From Desulfosudis oleivorans (GTDB lineage: Bacteria > Desulfobacterota > Desulfobacteria > Desulfobacterales > SURF-7): 64,000 bases of DNA. This document shows positions 18,125 through 25,797 of this stretch, in pieces (the stretch's first letter is position 1; each line of letters starts with the position of its first letter). Made by a program: the position numbers and the translations under genes. The notes under the pieces were generated by a model, which worked only from the letters and a program-made list of their open reading frames with translations, made no database searches and was not told where the DNA came from. The stretch is taken from contig DYJD01000022.1 of NCBI GenBank assembly GCA_020723325.1, positions 62,001-126,000 on the forward strand. Reading direction: 5' to 3'.

Positions 18125-19289
18125 CCGCCTTCTCCTCGCTGGCATTGTCGTAATTGATTTTGGTCAAATTGCCGTGGCGGTCCTTGATCAGATTGCCGCG
18201 GGCATCTGTGCGGAAAAGTTTTTTATTCGTAAAGCGGTCGCAGATGCGGATAAAGTCGTCAATGGAAAGATCCAGGGGGTTAAGGATGTTTTCCAGGGAT
18301 TCCCCCAGGTAGGTCCAGGGGAATTTGCCGTCGTGTTCCTTGACCAGGGTCAGGCCGTCTTCGCGGGTGATACGTTCCCGGCGAATGTGCAAGCAGGCGA
18401 TGTCCGTGGCCCGGCCGAATCCGAATTTCAGGAATTTGAAATAGTCGTGGATGCCGGTCTGGTGGTTGTCCAGGTTTTCATAGCTCACCACCGAGCCTTC
18501 CACGGTCCGGTTGAAGGTGGTCAGGCCATGGGCCTGGGACAACAGGGCGTTGGCATAGCCGTCCCAGGGGATATAATAACCCAGGAAAATGCCGGAGACT
18601 CCCGCCGCTTTCAATTCCGCATCCGTGGGGTAGGTGAAGGGAATCAAATGCCTTTTTTCAATGCCTTCCTGGCCGATGAGATCCGTCACCCGCAGGCCCA
18701 AAAGCCCGCCGAACTCCTCCAGCCAGCGCCGGGTCAGAATATTGTCCTTGCTGGCGGCGGCCGGCCCGCCGTATTCGTTTTGGGGGTTTTCACCCCAGAC
18801 GATCAAGGGCACGCGGTATTGCACCGCGGTCCTTACCGGCACGGTAAAAATGCTCACATGTTCCGGCCAGGAAATATCGCCCACCTGGGTAAGGCCGACG
18901 CGGTTCAGTTTTTTGCGAACCACCCGGTTGGTGGTCATTTCAACGTAATCAACCCCCAGGCGTTTAATGTTTTCAATATTTTTGCGGCCGATGTCCGACA
19001 GATGGCAGGTGGTGGCCGTGACGCACAGGGGATTCATGTCCAGTTGCAGCATGCGGATGACCTGGTAGGTGCTGTCCTTGCCGCCGCTTACCGGGATGAT
19101 GCAATCCCAGTTTGTGCCGTCCTTGGAACGATAGCGTTCGAGAATTTCCATGAGTTCGTTTTTGCGGGCGGCCCAGTCCACTTCCTTGCGCTTTTCAAAA
19201 TTGCGACAGGCGCTGCACACTCCTTCTGTATCGATAAAAAGGTCGGGCTTGGTTTCCGGCATCACGCATTTTTTGCAATAGCGAATCAT
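18072..19289 (-). CDS. N-acetyl sugar amidotransferase (PseA/WbpG/LegG-type)
   Basis: The N terminus RYCKKCVMPETKPDL plus VCSACRNFEKR gives two CxxC pairs for a zinc site. The PP-loop ATP-binding motif is IIPVSGGKDSTYQV. Length (405 residues) matches the family. These enzymes use ATP and ammonia to turn an N-acetyl group into an acetamidino group, with HisH and HisF-like proteins supplying ammonia; all three are adjacent here. With the pse genes around it, the product is probably an acetamidino form of pseudaminic acid, as PseA makes in Campylobacter. The last 15 or so residues overlap hisH and look like an extension. Confidence 0.88.
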   Translation of the reverse strand: MIRYCKKCVMPETKPDLFIDTEGVCSACRNFEKRKEVDWAARKNELMEILERYRSKDGTNWDCIIPVSGGKDSTYQVIRMLQLDMNPLCVTATTCHLSDIGRKNIENIKRLGVDYVEMTTNRVVRKKLNRVGLTQVGDISWPEHVSIFTVPVRTAVQYRVPLIVWGENPQNEYGGPAAASKDNILTRRWLEEFGGLLGLRVTDLIGQEGIEKRHLIPFTYPTDAELKAAGVSGIFLGYYIPWDGYANALLSQAHGLTTFNRTVEGSVVSYENLDNHQTGIHDYFKFLKFGFGRATDIACLHIRRERITREDGLTLVKEHDGKFPWTYLGESLENILNPLDLSIDDFIRICDRFTNKKLFRTDARGNLIKDRHGNLTKINYDNASEEKADVCNLDHRLRPRQLAVG

Positions 19290-19324
19290 TGTTTGCTCTC
19301 CTGGTGTGAATTACTCCCCATTGG

Positions 19325-20746
19325 TTATATGGCTGCCGCCGCTGCTTCAGGCCGATGGGCCGAGTCCTTGGAAGTGACAAAGGTGAAAGTTTTCACCAGT
19401 TGATCTTCCCGCAATCCCAGGCCGATTTTTTGATTGATGCGTTTCAAATGACGGGCCACCTCCTGCTGAAACAAGTCATCGGGGATATCGGTCAGGTTGA
19501 AACGCAAATCCTGGCGATCGCCCATGCGCATTAAATAATCTTCAAAATCGTCGGCAAAACCCTTGGCTTTGGCAATGTCGAACATGGGAGTGCCGGGTTG
19601 GGGCAGCAGGTAGCCGGTGCTGGGGTAGATGTCGAGATCATGGCAGACGTCAAAGGTTTGCTTCAAGGTCGCAAGGGTTTCTTCCGGGTAGCCCAGGACA
19701 ATGCTGGTGAAAGAGGTGATGCCGGCCAGGTCCAGGGCGATTTTCTGGCGCTTGAAATCCTCCACTTTCAGCTTTTTCTGCATGCTTTTTAAAATGGCCG
19801 GGCTGCCGGACTCCAAGGAATAGCCAAAACTCAGGCAACCGGAGTTCTTGACCGCCTGCAGCAAATCCAAGTCTTTTTCGGTGAACAGATCCGAACGGAT
19901 GTCGGCGTTCCAGAAGAAACGCAGCCCGCTGTTAGCAACGCCGCTCACGAATTCCTGAACCTGCTTTTTATTGGAAAAGGTCAGTTCGTCGAAGAAATTG
20001 ACGTAATTGATCCCATATTTGTCCTTCAGCAGGGCGATTTCATTCAGGATGGAAGCCACCGAACGCCGGCGGTAACCGGTATATTGAAAAACATGATAGC
20101 AGAAGGTGCAGCGGAATGGACAGCCCCTGGCCGTGTTGACCACAAAGGCCCTGATTTCCTCTTTGGGAATCGGGTAGGGTTCGGGTACGTCCTGGAAGGA
20201 TTTGCTTAAATAAAGTTCCATATCGAACAAATCCCATTTGGGCGGCTCCAGGATGCTGATGTTCCGGATGGGTTCCGCCTGGCCGGTGTCCACGATTTGT
20301 TTTTTTTCCTTGAATACGATGCCTTTGACTTCCCTAAAGGAACGGCCTTTACAAAAGGCATCCAGTAATTCCAGCATGACTTCCTCGCCCTCGCCTTTTA
20401 CAGCGATATCCACCGCCGTATTCTGAATCAGGAATTCGGGAATGGAGGAGGCCACCGAGTTGCCGGCGATGATCAGGGCCCGGGGATTGGTTTCCCGGGC
20501 AATGGCCGTGATTTTCTTGACATATTTGTAGCCGGAAACCAGGGTGCCGGTGGCGATGACGTCATAGGGTTTTTGGAGTAGAAGTTTGCGCAGTTGTTCG
20601 TCCGTATGGCGGTGGGCTTCGATGTCGAAGATATCAAAACTATACCCGGCTTTTTGCATGGCCGAAGCCACATAGGCGATGCCGGTGGGGAAATAGGCCT
20701 TGTTCATGTAGGGCCGCAAACAGGGTATGATGATGGCGATATTCAT
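19325..20746 (-). CDS. cobalamin-binding-type radical SAM enzyme
   Basis: The N-terminal ~150 residues form a B12-binding-like Rossmann domain (MNIAIIIPCLRPYMNKAYFP, ALIIAGNSVASSIPEFL, DIAVKGEGEEVMLELLDAF). The radical SAM core carries the cluster motif RGCPFRCTFC and GYSLESGSPAILKSM. The DxHxxG-type B12 contact is not obvious, so cobalamin binding may be weak or absent. Such enzymes methylate unreactive carbons or rearrange sugars. It lies between the amidotransferase and the Pse-associated methylase, so a modification of the nonulosonic acid is plausible. Exact reaction unknown. Confidence 0.75.
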   Translation of the reverse strand: MNIAIIIPCLRPYMNKAYFPTGIAYVASAMQKAGYSFDIFDIEAHRHTDEQLRKLLLQKPYDVIATGTLVSGYKYVKKITAIARETNPRALIIAGNSVASSIPEFLIQNTAVDIAVKGEGEEVMLELLDAFCKGRSFREVKGIVFKEKKQIVDTGQAEPIRNISILEPPKWDLFDMELYLSKSFQDVPEPYPIPKEEIRAFVVNTARGCPFRCTFCYHVFQYTGYRRRSVASILNEIALLKDKYGINYVNFFDELTFSNKKQVQEFVSGVANSGLRFFWNADIRSDLFTEKDLDLLQAVKNSGCLSFGYSLESGSPAILKSMQKKLKVEDFKRQKIALDLAGITSFTSIVLGYPEETLATLKQTFDVCHDLDIYPSTGYLLPQPGTPMFDIAKAKGFADDFEDYLMRMGDRQDLRFNLTDIPDDLFQQEVARHLKRINQKIGLGLREDQLVKTFTFVTSKDSAHRPEAAAAAI

Positions 20747-20783
20747 GGCTTGTCCTTTCTTAACAGCATGGGCTTAGGGCTTT

Positions 20784-21410
20784 TCAGGACGCTTTTCTGA
20801 AAATCCAGAAGGTCACATCATCCCAGCCCCCGGCGCTTTTCGATAGAAAACCCTGCTCCACAAGGGTCAGTTCCGGAAACAGTTCCAGGTAGAGCCTGCC
20901 GTAATCTTGCTTGAACAGGGCGCCGCGCTGGTTGCGGTAAGGAATTTCCGTAAGCTCTTCCGCATGATATTCGGCGCAGAGCACATAATGCTTGGCACAA
21001 CGCACAATCTCGGCCATGACCAGCGGCAGGGATGGTTGGGGTTGATGAATCAGAACCCCGGCGGTGAAAACCAGGTCGAACCAGCGGTCCCGGAAAGGCA
21101 ATTCCCGGGCCGGCGACCAAAGCACATTGATGCTGGGGAGTTTCTGTTTCAGGAGGGTGAGGGCATTTTCATTGATATCCACCCCATAGATGTTTTTGGC
21201 CGGCAGGCATTGGGCCAGCCAGTGCAGGTTCGCGCCGATATTGCAGCCGACCTCCAGCACCGAAGCAAACGGGTAGTCGTTGTGCAACTGTTTCCAAAAC
21301 TGCTCCCGGCCGTTGCCGGCATCCTGATTGCGCTCGACATATTCATTGCCGAATTCGCCGCCCCAAAGTTTTTCCAGGCGGGTGATCTCGGAAAAGGCAG
21401 GTTCGGTCAT
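20784..21410 (-). CDS. pseudaminic acid biosynthesis-associated methylase
   Basis: 208 residues. The start TRLEKLWGGEFGNEYVERN and the SAM motif SVLEVGCNIGANLHWL are characteristic of the methylase family that travels with pse genes. Later segments are DLVFTAGVLIHQP and CAKHYVLCAEYHAEELTEI. Predicted to methylate pseudaminic acid or its precursor, although no reaction has been read from sequence. It follows pseC by 9 bp and precedes the radical SAM gene. Confidence 0.85.
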   Translation of the reverse strand: MTEPAFSEITRLEKLWGGEFGNEYVERNQDAGNGREQFWKQLHNDYPFASVLEVGCNIGANLHWLAQCLPAKNIYGVDINENALTLLKQKLPSINVLWSPARELPFRDRWFDLVFTAGVLIHQPQPSLPLVMAEIVRCAKHYVLCAEYHAEELTEIPYRNQRGALFKQDYGRLYLELFPELTLVEQGFLSKSAGGWDDVTFWIFRKAS

Positions 21411-21419
21411 GGCGGTCTC

Positions 21420-22655
21420 CTATAAATGCGAAGGTATTGTAAGGGATTGATCCTTGGCAGGGGCCGGGAAAACCCGGGCCATTGCCGTGAGCTCATTCAG
21501 TGTGGCGATGACATGGATGGTGTCCCGCGCCCCCATGGCCGCATGCATGGGCAGGGAGAGGATGGATTGGTAGGCTTCCTCTGCCAGGGGGCACAGGCCG
21601 GGGGCGGTGCCAAAGGTCTTGCGGTAATAGGGGTGCAGGTGCACCGGGATGTAATGCACATTGGCACCGATGCCCTGCCCGCGCAGCAAGGTGAACAGTT
21701 CCGCGCGGTCCAGGCCGCTGCTTTGGAAATCGATTCTAACCACATAGAGATGATAGGCGTGCCGGACATGGGGCTGTACCAAAAGGGCCTGAATAGCGGG
21801 ATTGTCTGCAAAACCTAGCCCATAAGCAGCGGCGATGGTCTGGCGGATCTGTAGAAATTCAGGCAACCTTTTGAGCTGACTGATGCCCAGGGCGCACTGG
21901 ATGTCCGTCAATCGGTAGTTGTAACCCAGATCGGTCATCTCATAATACCAGGTTCCGGATTGGGCCCTTTGGGTGTGATCCGTGTTAATGCCGTGATTGC
22001 GAAAGCGCCGCAGCTTTTCCGCCAGGTCTGGGTGATCGGTAACGATCATCCCGCCTTCACCGGTGGTGATATGTTTCACCGGGTGGAAGCTGAAAACGGT
22101 GGCATCGGCCAAGGTGCCCACTTTCCTGCCTTTGTATTCAGCCCCGAGGGCATGGCAGGCATCGGCGATCAGAAAGAGGCCGTGCTGGCGGGCCAAGGTT
22201 TGGAGTGCATCGTAGTCGCAGGGCTGACCGGCATAATCCACTGCCAGGATGGCTTTGGTGCGCGGGCTGATCTGTTCCGCCACTTTTTCCGGATCCATCA
22301 GAAGGGTGGCAGGATCGATATCCACGAACACCGGTACCCCCTTTTGATAAACCACAGCATTGGCGCTGGCAGCGAAAGTCATGGGCGATAGAATGACTTC
22401 ATCCCCCGGACCGATGCCCATGGCGTGCATGACGGCATGCAAGGCGGCCGTGCCGTTGGCAACCGCCACGGCATGGCCGGCGCCGGTGAAGTCGGCAACG
22501 GCTTCTTCAAAAAAGCGGATCCTTGGGCCGGTGGTCAGATAGTCCGATTGCAGAACATCCAGAACCGCCTGGATGTCGCTTTCATCAAGCTGTTGCCGGC
22601 CATAGGGAATAAAATGCTCCGGCGGTGTGTTTTGTGCTCTTACTTTCATGGTCAT
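21420..22655 (-). CDS. pseC: UDP-4-amino-4,6-dideoxy-N-acetyl-beta-L-altrosamine transaminase
   Basis: DegT/DnrJ/EryC1 aminotransferase of 411 residues beginning near IPYGRQQLDESDIQAVLDVL. PLP contacts are seen in VANGTAALHAVMHA and LIADACHALGAEYKG, with the Schiff-base lysine in FSFHPVKHITTGEGGM. The phrases GANVHYIPVHLHPYYRK and SILSLPMHAAM are typical of PseC. It converts the 4-keto product of PseB to the 4-amino sugar. Either of two methionines (22655 or 22649) could start it. It lies 56 bp downstream of the pseB fusion gene. Confidence 0.92.
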   Translation of the reverse strand: MTMKVRAQNTPPEHFIPYGRQQLDESDIQAVLDVLQSDYLTTGPRIRFFEEAVADFTGAGHAVAVANGTAALHAVMHAMGIGPGDEVILSPMTFAASANAVVYQKGVPVFVDIDPATLLMDPEKVAEQISPRTKAILAVDYAGQPCDYDALQTLARQHGLFLIADACHALGAEYKGRKVGTLADATVFSFHPVKHITTGEGGMIVTDHPDLAEKLRRFRNHGINTDHTQRAQSGTWYYEMTDLGYNYRLTDIQCALGISQLKRLPEFLQIRQTIAAAYGLGFADNPAIQALLVQPHVRHAYHLYVVRIDFQSSGLDRAELFTLLRGQGIGANVHYIPVHLHPYYRKTFGTAPGLCPLAEEAYQSILSLPMHAAMGARDTIHVIATLNELTAMARVFPAPAKDQSLTIPSHL

Positions 22656-22711
22656 TTCAAGGGCCTTTTCCCAAGCTTTTCATTGCTGCCGGCAGGTGAA
22701 ACCTTAAAACA

Positions 22712-23923
22712 TTAATTGAGGCCGATCAGTTGCTTCAATTCAGGCACCGTCAACCATTCACTGTTGCTGTCGCTGGTATATATGAATCCTTCCGGCATTT
22801 TTTGGGCGTTTTTATAATTTTTTCTTTCCCACCAGGAGAAATTGGGCAGAATCACGTACATGCCGTCATAACTGATGGTATTGCGGCCGTCCTCCTCGGT
22901 GATGAGGGCTTCATGGAGTTTCTCGCCGGGCCGGATACCGATATATTCGATCTTGCATTCCGGCGCCACGGCCTTGGCCAGGTCGGTGATCTTCATGCTG
23001 GGGATTTTGGGAACAAAGATTTCGCCCCCCTGCATGTGGCATAAGCCTTTTAAAACCAGGTCCACGGCCTGATCCAGGGAGATCCAGAAACGGGTCATGC
23101 GCTTGTCCGTGATGGTGATCCTGCCGTTTTGCTTCTGGCTGTTGAACAAGGGGATGACGCTGCCGCGGCTGCCGATGACGTTGCCGTACCGCACGCAACT
23201 GAAGCGGGTGCCTTTTTCGCCGGCATAGGAATTGCCGTTGACAAAAATTTTATCCGAGCAGAGTTTGGTGGCGCCGTAAAGATTGACCGGGTTGACGGCC
23301 TTGTCCGTGCTGAGGGCGATCACTTTTTTCACACCGGCGTCAATGGCGGCGTCGATGATGTTCTGGGCCCCGTGGATATTGGTTTTGATGGCTTCAAAGG
23401 GATTGTATTCACAGGAGGGGACCTGCTTGAGGGCCGCGGCGTGGATGACGATATCCACGCCGGCCATGGCTCTGCGCAGGCGGTCCACATCCCGGACATC
23501 GCCGATGAAATAACGCAGATTTTCTTCGCCGAACTGCTGGCGCATCTCATGCTGTTTCAATTCATCCCGGCTGTAAACCCGGATCACCTTGGGTTGGTAT
23601 TTTCCTGTCATGATCCGGCAGAAATGCTTGCCAAAGGAGCCGGTGCCGCCGGTTACCAGAATGGTTTGCTCGGACCAGTCGATTTTGCCCACATCGGCGT
23701 TGCCGTTGCGCAACAAGGTTTTGACCTCGGCGATACTTTTCTTGTGAATATGGAGCATTTCCTTGATTCTGAAAAGCACCGTGAGATCCTCATTGGAATA
23801 GCGCCGCTGGCCGCCGTTGGTTTTGGCCGGGCTGATGAAATCAACGAATTCCTTTTGCCAATAACGAATTGTGGAGACAGGGACTTCAATTTTAGTGCCG
23901 ATTTCTTGGATACGATACATCAT
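22712..23923 (-). CDS. pseB: MerR-type DNA-binding domain fused to UDP-GlcNAc 4,6-dehydratase (PseB)
   Basis: Residues 1 to about 72 are a MerR winged helix: YRIQEIGTKIEVPVSTIRYW, then GGQRRYSNEDLTVLFRIKEM. After a short linker, residues about 85-403 are a full PseB/FlaA1 SDR enzyme: NAD loop LVTGGTGSFGK, catalytic STDKAVNPVNLYGATK (Asp207, Lys208, Tyr216), and RPGEKLHEALITEEDGR. The enzyme makes the first pathway intermediate by inverting C5 of UDP-GlcNAc. The ATG at 23923 is preceded by AAGGTG at good spacing; a GTG at 23932 is also in frame. PseB proteins normally lack any DNA-binding domain. As the first gene of the operon, the fusion suggests direct feedback control (see findings). Confidence 0.92.
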   Translation of the reverse strand: MMYRIQEIGTKIEVPVSTIRYWQKEFVDFISPAKTNGGQRRYSNEDLTVLFRIKEMLHIHKKSIAEVKTLLRNGNADVGKIDWSEQTILVTGGTGSFGKHFCRIMTGKYQPKVIRVYSRDELKQHEMRQQFGEENLRYFIGDVRDVDRLRRAMAGVDIVIHAAALKQVPSCEYNPFEAIKTNIHGAQNIIDAAIDAGVKKVIALSTDKAVNPVNLYGATKLCSDKIFVNGNSYAGEKGTRFSCVRYGNVIGSRGSVIPLFNSQKQNGRITITDKRMTRFWISLDQAVDLVLKGLCHMQGGEIFVPKIPSMKITDLAKAVAPECKIEYIGIRPGEKLHEALITEEDGRNTISYDGMYVILPNFSWWERKNYKNAQKMPEGFIYTSDSNSEWLTVPELKQLIGLN

Positions 23924-24014
23924 GATCTTCACCTTTTGCCATGGTGTTGTTCATTTTAGGAGAGAACTCCTTTCAGGATGGAATTGTGTTCGCTTGCCCC
24001 GGGCTTTTGTTATT

Positions 24015-24041
24015 CTATCGGCCATACACAGGTAAAAGTTA
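24015..24041 (-). promoter_or_regulatory. sigma-28 (FliA)-like promoter for the pse operon
   Basis: On the minus strand TAACTTTT, 11 bases, GCCGATAG. The enterobacterial consensus is TAAAGTTT-N11-GCCGATAA, so 6/8 and 7/8 positions match with exact spacing. The predicted transcript would start about 85 bases before the pseB ATG. Seen by eye; transcription is not shown. Confidence 0.6.
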
Positions 24042-24053
24042 AATTCAACTTTT
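24034..24053. promoter_or_regulatory. 20-bp dyad overlapping the sigma-28 -35 box (possible MerR operator)
   Basis: Perfect 7-bp inverted arms AAAAGTT and AACTTTT separated by AAATTC. The size matches MerR-family operators. It covers the predicted -35 element and lies just downstream of the sigma-54-like start point, so a bound regulator could affect both promoters. A second, weaker dyad (AGGAG-AGAA-CTCCT) is at 23958-23971 in the leader. Confidence 0.45.
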
Positions 24054-24068
24054 TGATTAACTTCTCTC

Positions 24069-24084
24069 TGCAAATCATATGCCA
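24069..24084 (-). promoter_or_regulatory. sigma-54-like promoter for the pse operon
   Basis: Minus strand reads TGGCATATGATTTGCA. The -24 TGGCA and -12 TTGCA elements match the RpoN consensus, with the required ten bases between GG and GC. It lies upstream of the sigma-28-like promoter for the same operon. Confidence 0.55.
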
Positions 24085-24091
24085 TGAAAAA

Positions 24092-24128
24092 CAATTACGA
24101 ATTATGAATTACAAATTATGAATTGTGG
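24092..24128 (+). repeat. 37-bp AT-rich repeat arm (solo)
   Basis: One of seven 37-bp arms in the window built of AATTAYGA-like 8-bp units, starting CAATTA and ending GTGG. This copy is in the 250-bp gap between pseB and the SDR gene and has no visible partner arm. Confidence 0.85.
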
Positions 24129-24181
24129 ATGGGGGTCAATTAGAATAAAGGGCAAACTTGACCTGGGAATTGGCTGGCCGG

Positions 24182-25114
24182 TCAATCGGTGGACCGGGAA
24201 AAAGTTGCAGGGTGGTGGGTAAGGGTTGCCCGCAGTGCGGATTCGATATCCGGATAGGTGAAAGTAAAACCGTGGTGAAGGAGTTTTTGAGGAATGGAGC
24301 GCTGGCTGAAGAGCACGGCGTTGCCCAGTTCGCCCATGAGCAGGCGGATCAGGAAGGCCGGAACCTGCATGAAACTCGGGCGACCCATGGCTCTGCCCAG
24401 GGCCAGGGCCAGGTCGCGGTTGCGGGCCGGATAGGTGCCGCAGAAATTCACCGGACCGTCGATCTCATCATGGTGCAGCAGGAAATCAACGGCCTGCAAT
24501 AAATCCTGGATGTGAATCCAGGGGAACCACTGGGTGCCGCTGCCCAGGGGGCCGCCCACATAGAAGCGGTAGGCTGGAATCATTTGGGCCAGTGCCCCGC
24601 CGTTATTGCCAAGCACTACCCCAAAGCGGGCCAGCACCACCCGGACGCCCAGGGAACGGGCTTGTTCAGCGGCTTTTTCCCAATCGCGACATACCACGGC
24701 CAGAAAATCATTGCCGCCCGGCTCCTGTTCGTTCAGCAGATCGTCGCCGCGGTGGCCGTAAAATCCGGCGGCCGAAGCGTTTAGGAGGAGCAGGTTGCTT
24801 TTATCCGGCAGGGCCTCCACGATATTGGTGGTGGTCTTGACACGGCTTTCGTAAACGTCCTGCTTGTATTTTTCCGTCCAGCGCTTGAAGATGGTTTTAC
24901 CCGCAAGGTTGATCACCGCGTCCACTTTTTTCAGTTCGTCCTGCCATGCGCCTTTTTTGGACGTGTCGGCGGTGATGAAGCGAATGGACTCGCAGGCCTG
25001 GGGAACCAACGGCGGGCTTGTTCCCAGGGCCGTAATCCGATGGCCTTGGGCCGTCAAGAACCGTGTTAGATACGTTCCGATGAAACCGCCGCCGCCGGTG
25101 ATCATGATTTTCAT
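24182..25114 (-). CDS. TIGR01777-family SDR epimerase
   Basis: 310 residues with the extended SDR NAD(P) loop MITGGGGFIGTYLTRFL, VINLAGKTIFKRWTEKYKQ, a catalytic region LLNASAAGFYGHRGD, and the C-terminal DUF1731-like part (MQVPAFLIRLLMGELG, QRSIPQKLLHHGFTF). Family members are predicted sugar-nucleotide epimerases or reductases of unknown substrate. AGGAG lies ten bases before the ATG. The thioesterase gene is divergent from neither side; it lies upstream on the same strand with a 21-bp gap. No clear functional link to the pse operon. Confidence 0.85.
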   Translation of the reverse strand: MKIMITGGGGFIGTYLTRFLTAQGHRITALGTSPPLVPQACESIRFITADTSKKGAWQDELKKVDAVINLAGKTIFKRWTEKYKQDVYESRVKTTTNIVEALPDKSNLLLLNASAAGFYGHRGDDLLNEQEPGGNDFLAVVCRDWEKAAEQARSLGVRVVLARFGVVLGNNGGALAQMIPAYRFYVGGPLGSGTQWFPWIHIQDLLQAVDFLLHHDEIDGPVNFCGTYPARNRDLALALGRAMGRPSFMQVPAFLIRLLMGELGNAVLFSQRSIPQKLLHHGFTFTYPDIESALRATLTHHPATFSRSTD

Positions 25115-25135
25115 CTGCTGTGGGCTCCTTACTTT

Positions 25136-25684
25136 CTACACATCACAGGCCGCATTGTCCCTTTGGCAGGCTTTTTCCTTGCGCTTTTCCGCAAGGCGGA
25201 CGCTGCGTCGCGCCATAGCCTCCCGATTGCGTCTTTTTTCGTCTTCAGTTTCGAGAATCAGGGGCGGAACTCCCTTGGGTTTAAAAGTATCATCCAGGGC
25301 CACAAAGGTCAGGTAGGCTGAGGCCGTGTGGCGGCGGGCGCCGGTGAGCATGTCCTCGGTTTCCACCCGTACCCCGATCTCCATGGAAGAACGGCCCACC
25401 ATGTTCAAACTGGCCTGTACATGCATGAGATTGCCGATATAGGCCGGGTTATGAAAATCCAGCCGGTCAATGGAGGCGGTCACCACATTGGACTGGGCAT
25501 GGCGCACGGCCACCACGCCGGCGGCATTGTCAATGTGTTTCATGACCACGCCGCCATGGACATTGCCGGCCAGGTTGGCGTCCTGGGCTGTCATTAATTG
25601 GGTAAAACTGATTTTGCTGATTCGAACCGGTTTGCCTTCCATACTTTTTGCCTTTGGGGTTATTTTTTTTAACATTGATATCAT
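25136..25684 (-). CDS. acyl-CoA thioesterase (hotdog fold, YciA/BFIT type)
   Basis: The hotdog signature is visible: MTAQDANLAGNVHGGVVMKH, the catalytic Asn/Asp region, then VVTASIDRLDFHNPAYIG and TASAYLTFVALDD. It should hydrolyse acyl-CoA to free CoA and acid. The first ATG (25684) and a later one at 25642 are both possible; the later one gives the standard N terminus MEGKPVRISKISF. The basic C-terminal tail (EDEKRRNREAMARRSVRL) is typical of the family. Same strand as the SDR gene and probably co-transcribed. Confidence 0.8.
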   Translation of the reverse strand: MISMLKKITPKAKSMEGKPVRISKISFTQLMTAQDANLAGNVHGGVVMKHIDNAAGVVAVRHAQSNVVTASIDRLDFHNPAYIGNLMHVQASLNMVGRSSMEIGVRVETEDMLTGARRHTASAYLTFVALDDTFKPKGVPPLILETEDEKRRNREAMARRSVRLAEKRKEKACQRDNAACDV

Positions 25685-25747
25685 TGGAAAAGATTATCTC
25701 GGAAAGGTGATAGAAATTTTTTCAAGGGATGTCAAATAAAATTTTAT

Positions 25748-25775
25748 TAAAGTTTATTATTGTCCCGGTCGATAA
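25748..25775 (+). promoter_or_regulatory. sigma-28 (FliA)-like promoter
   Basis: TAAAGTTT (8/8 to consensus) and GTCGATAA (7/8) separated by 12 bases, one more than ideal. A start about seven bases after the -10 would leave a short leader with GGAGG at 25785-25789 ahead of the ATG at 25798. Confidence 0.6.
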
Positions 25776-25797
25776 CCAACATGTGGAGGTTTGCAGT

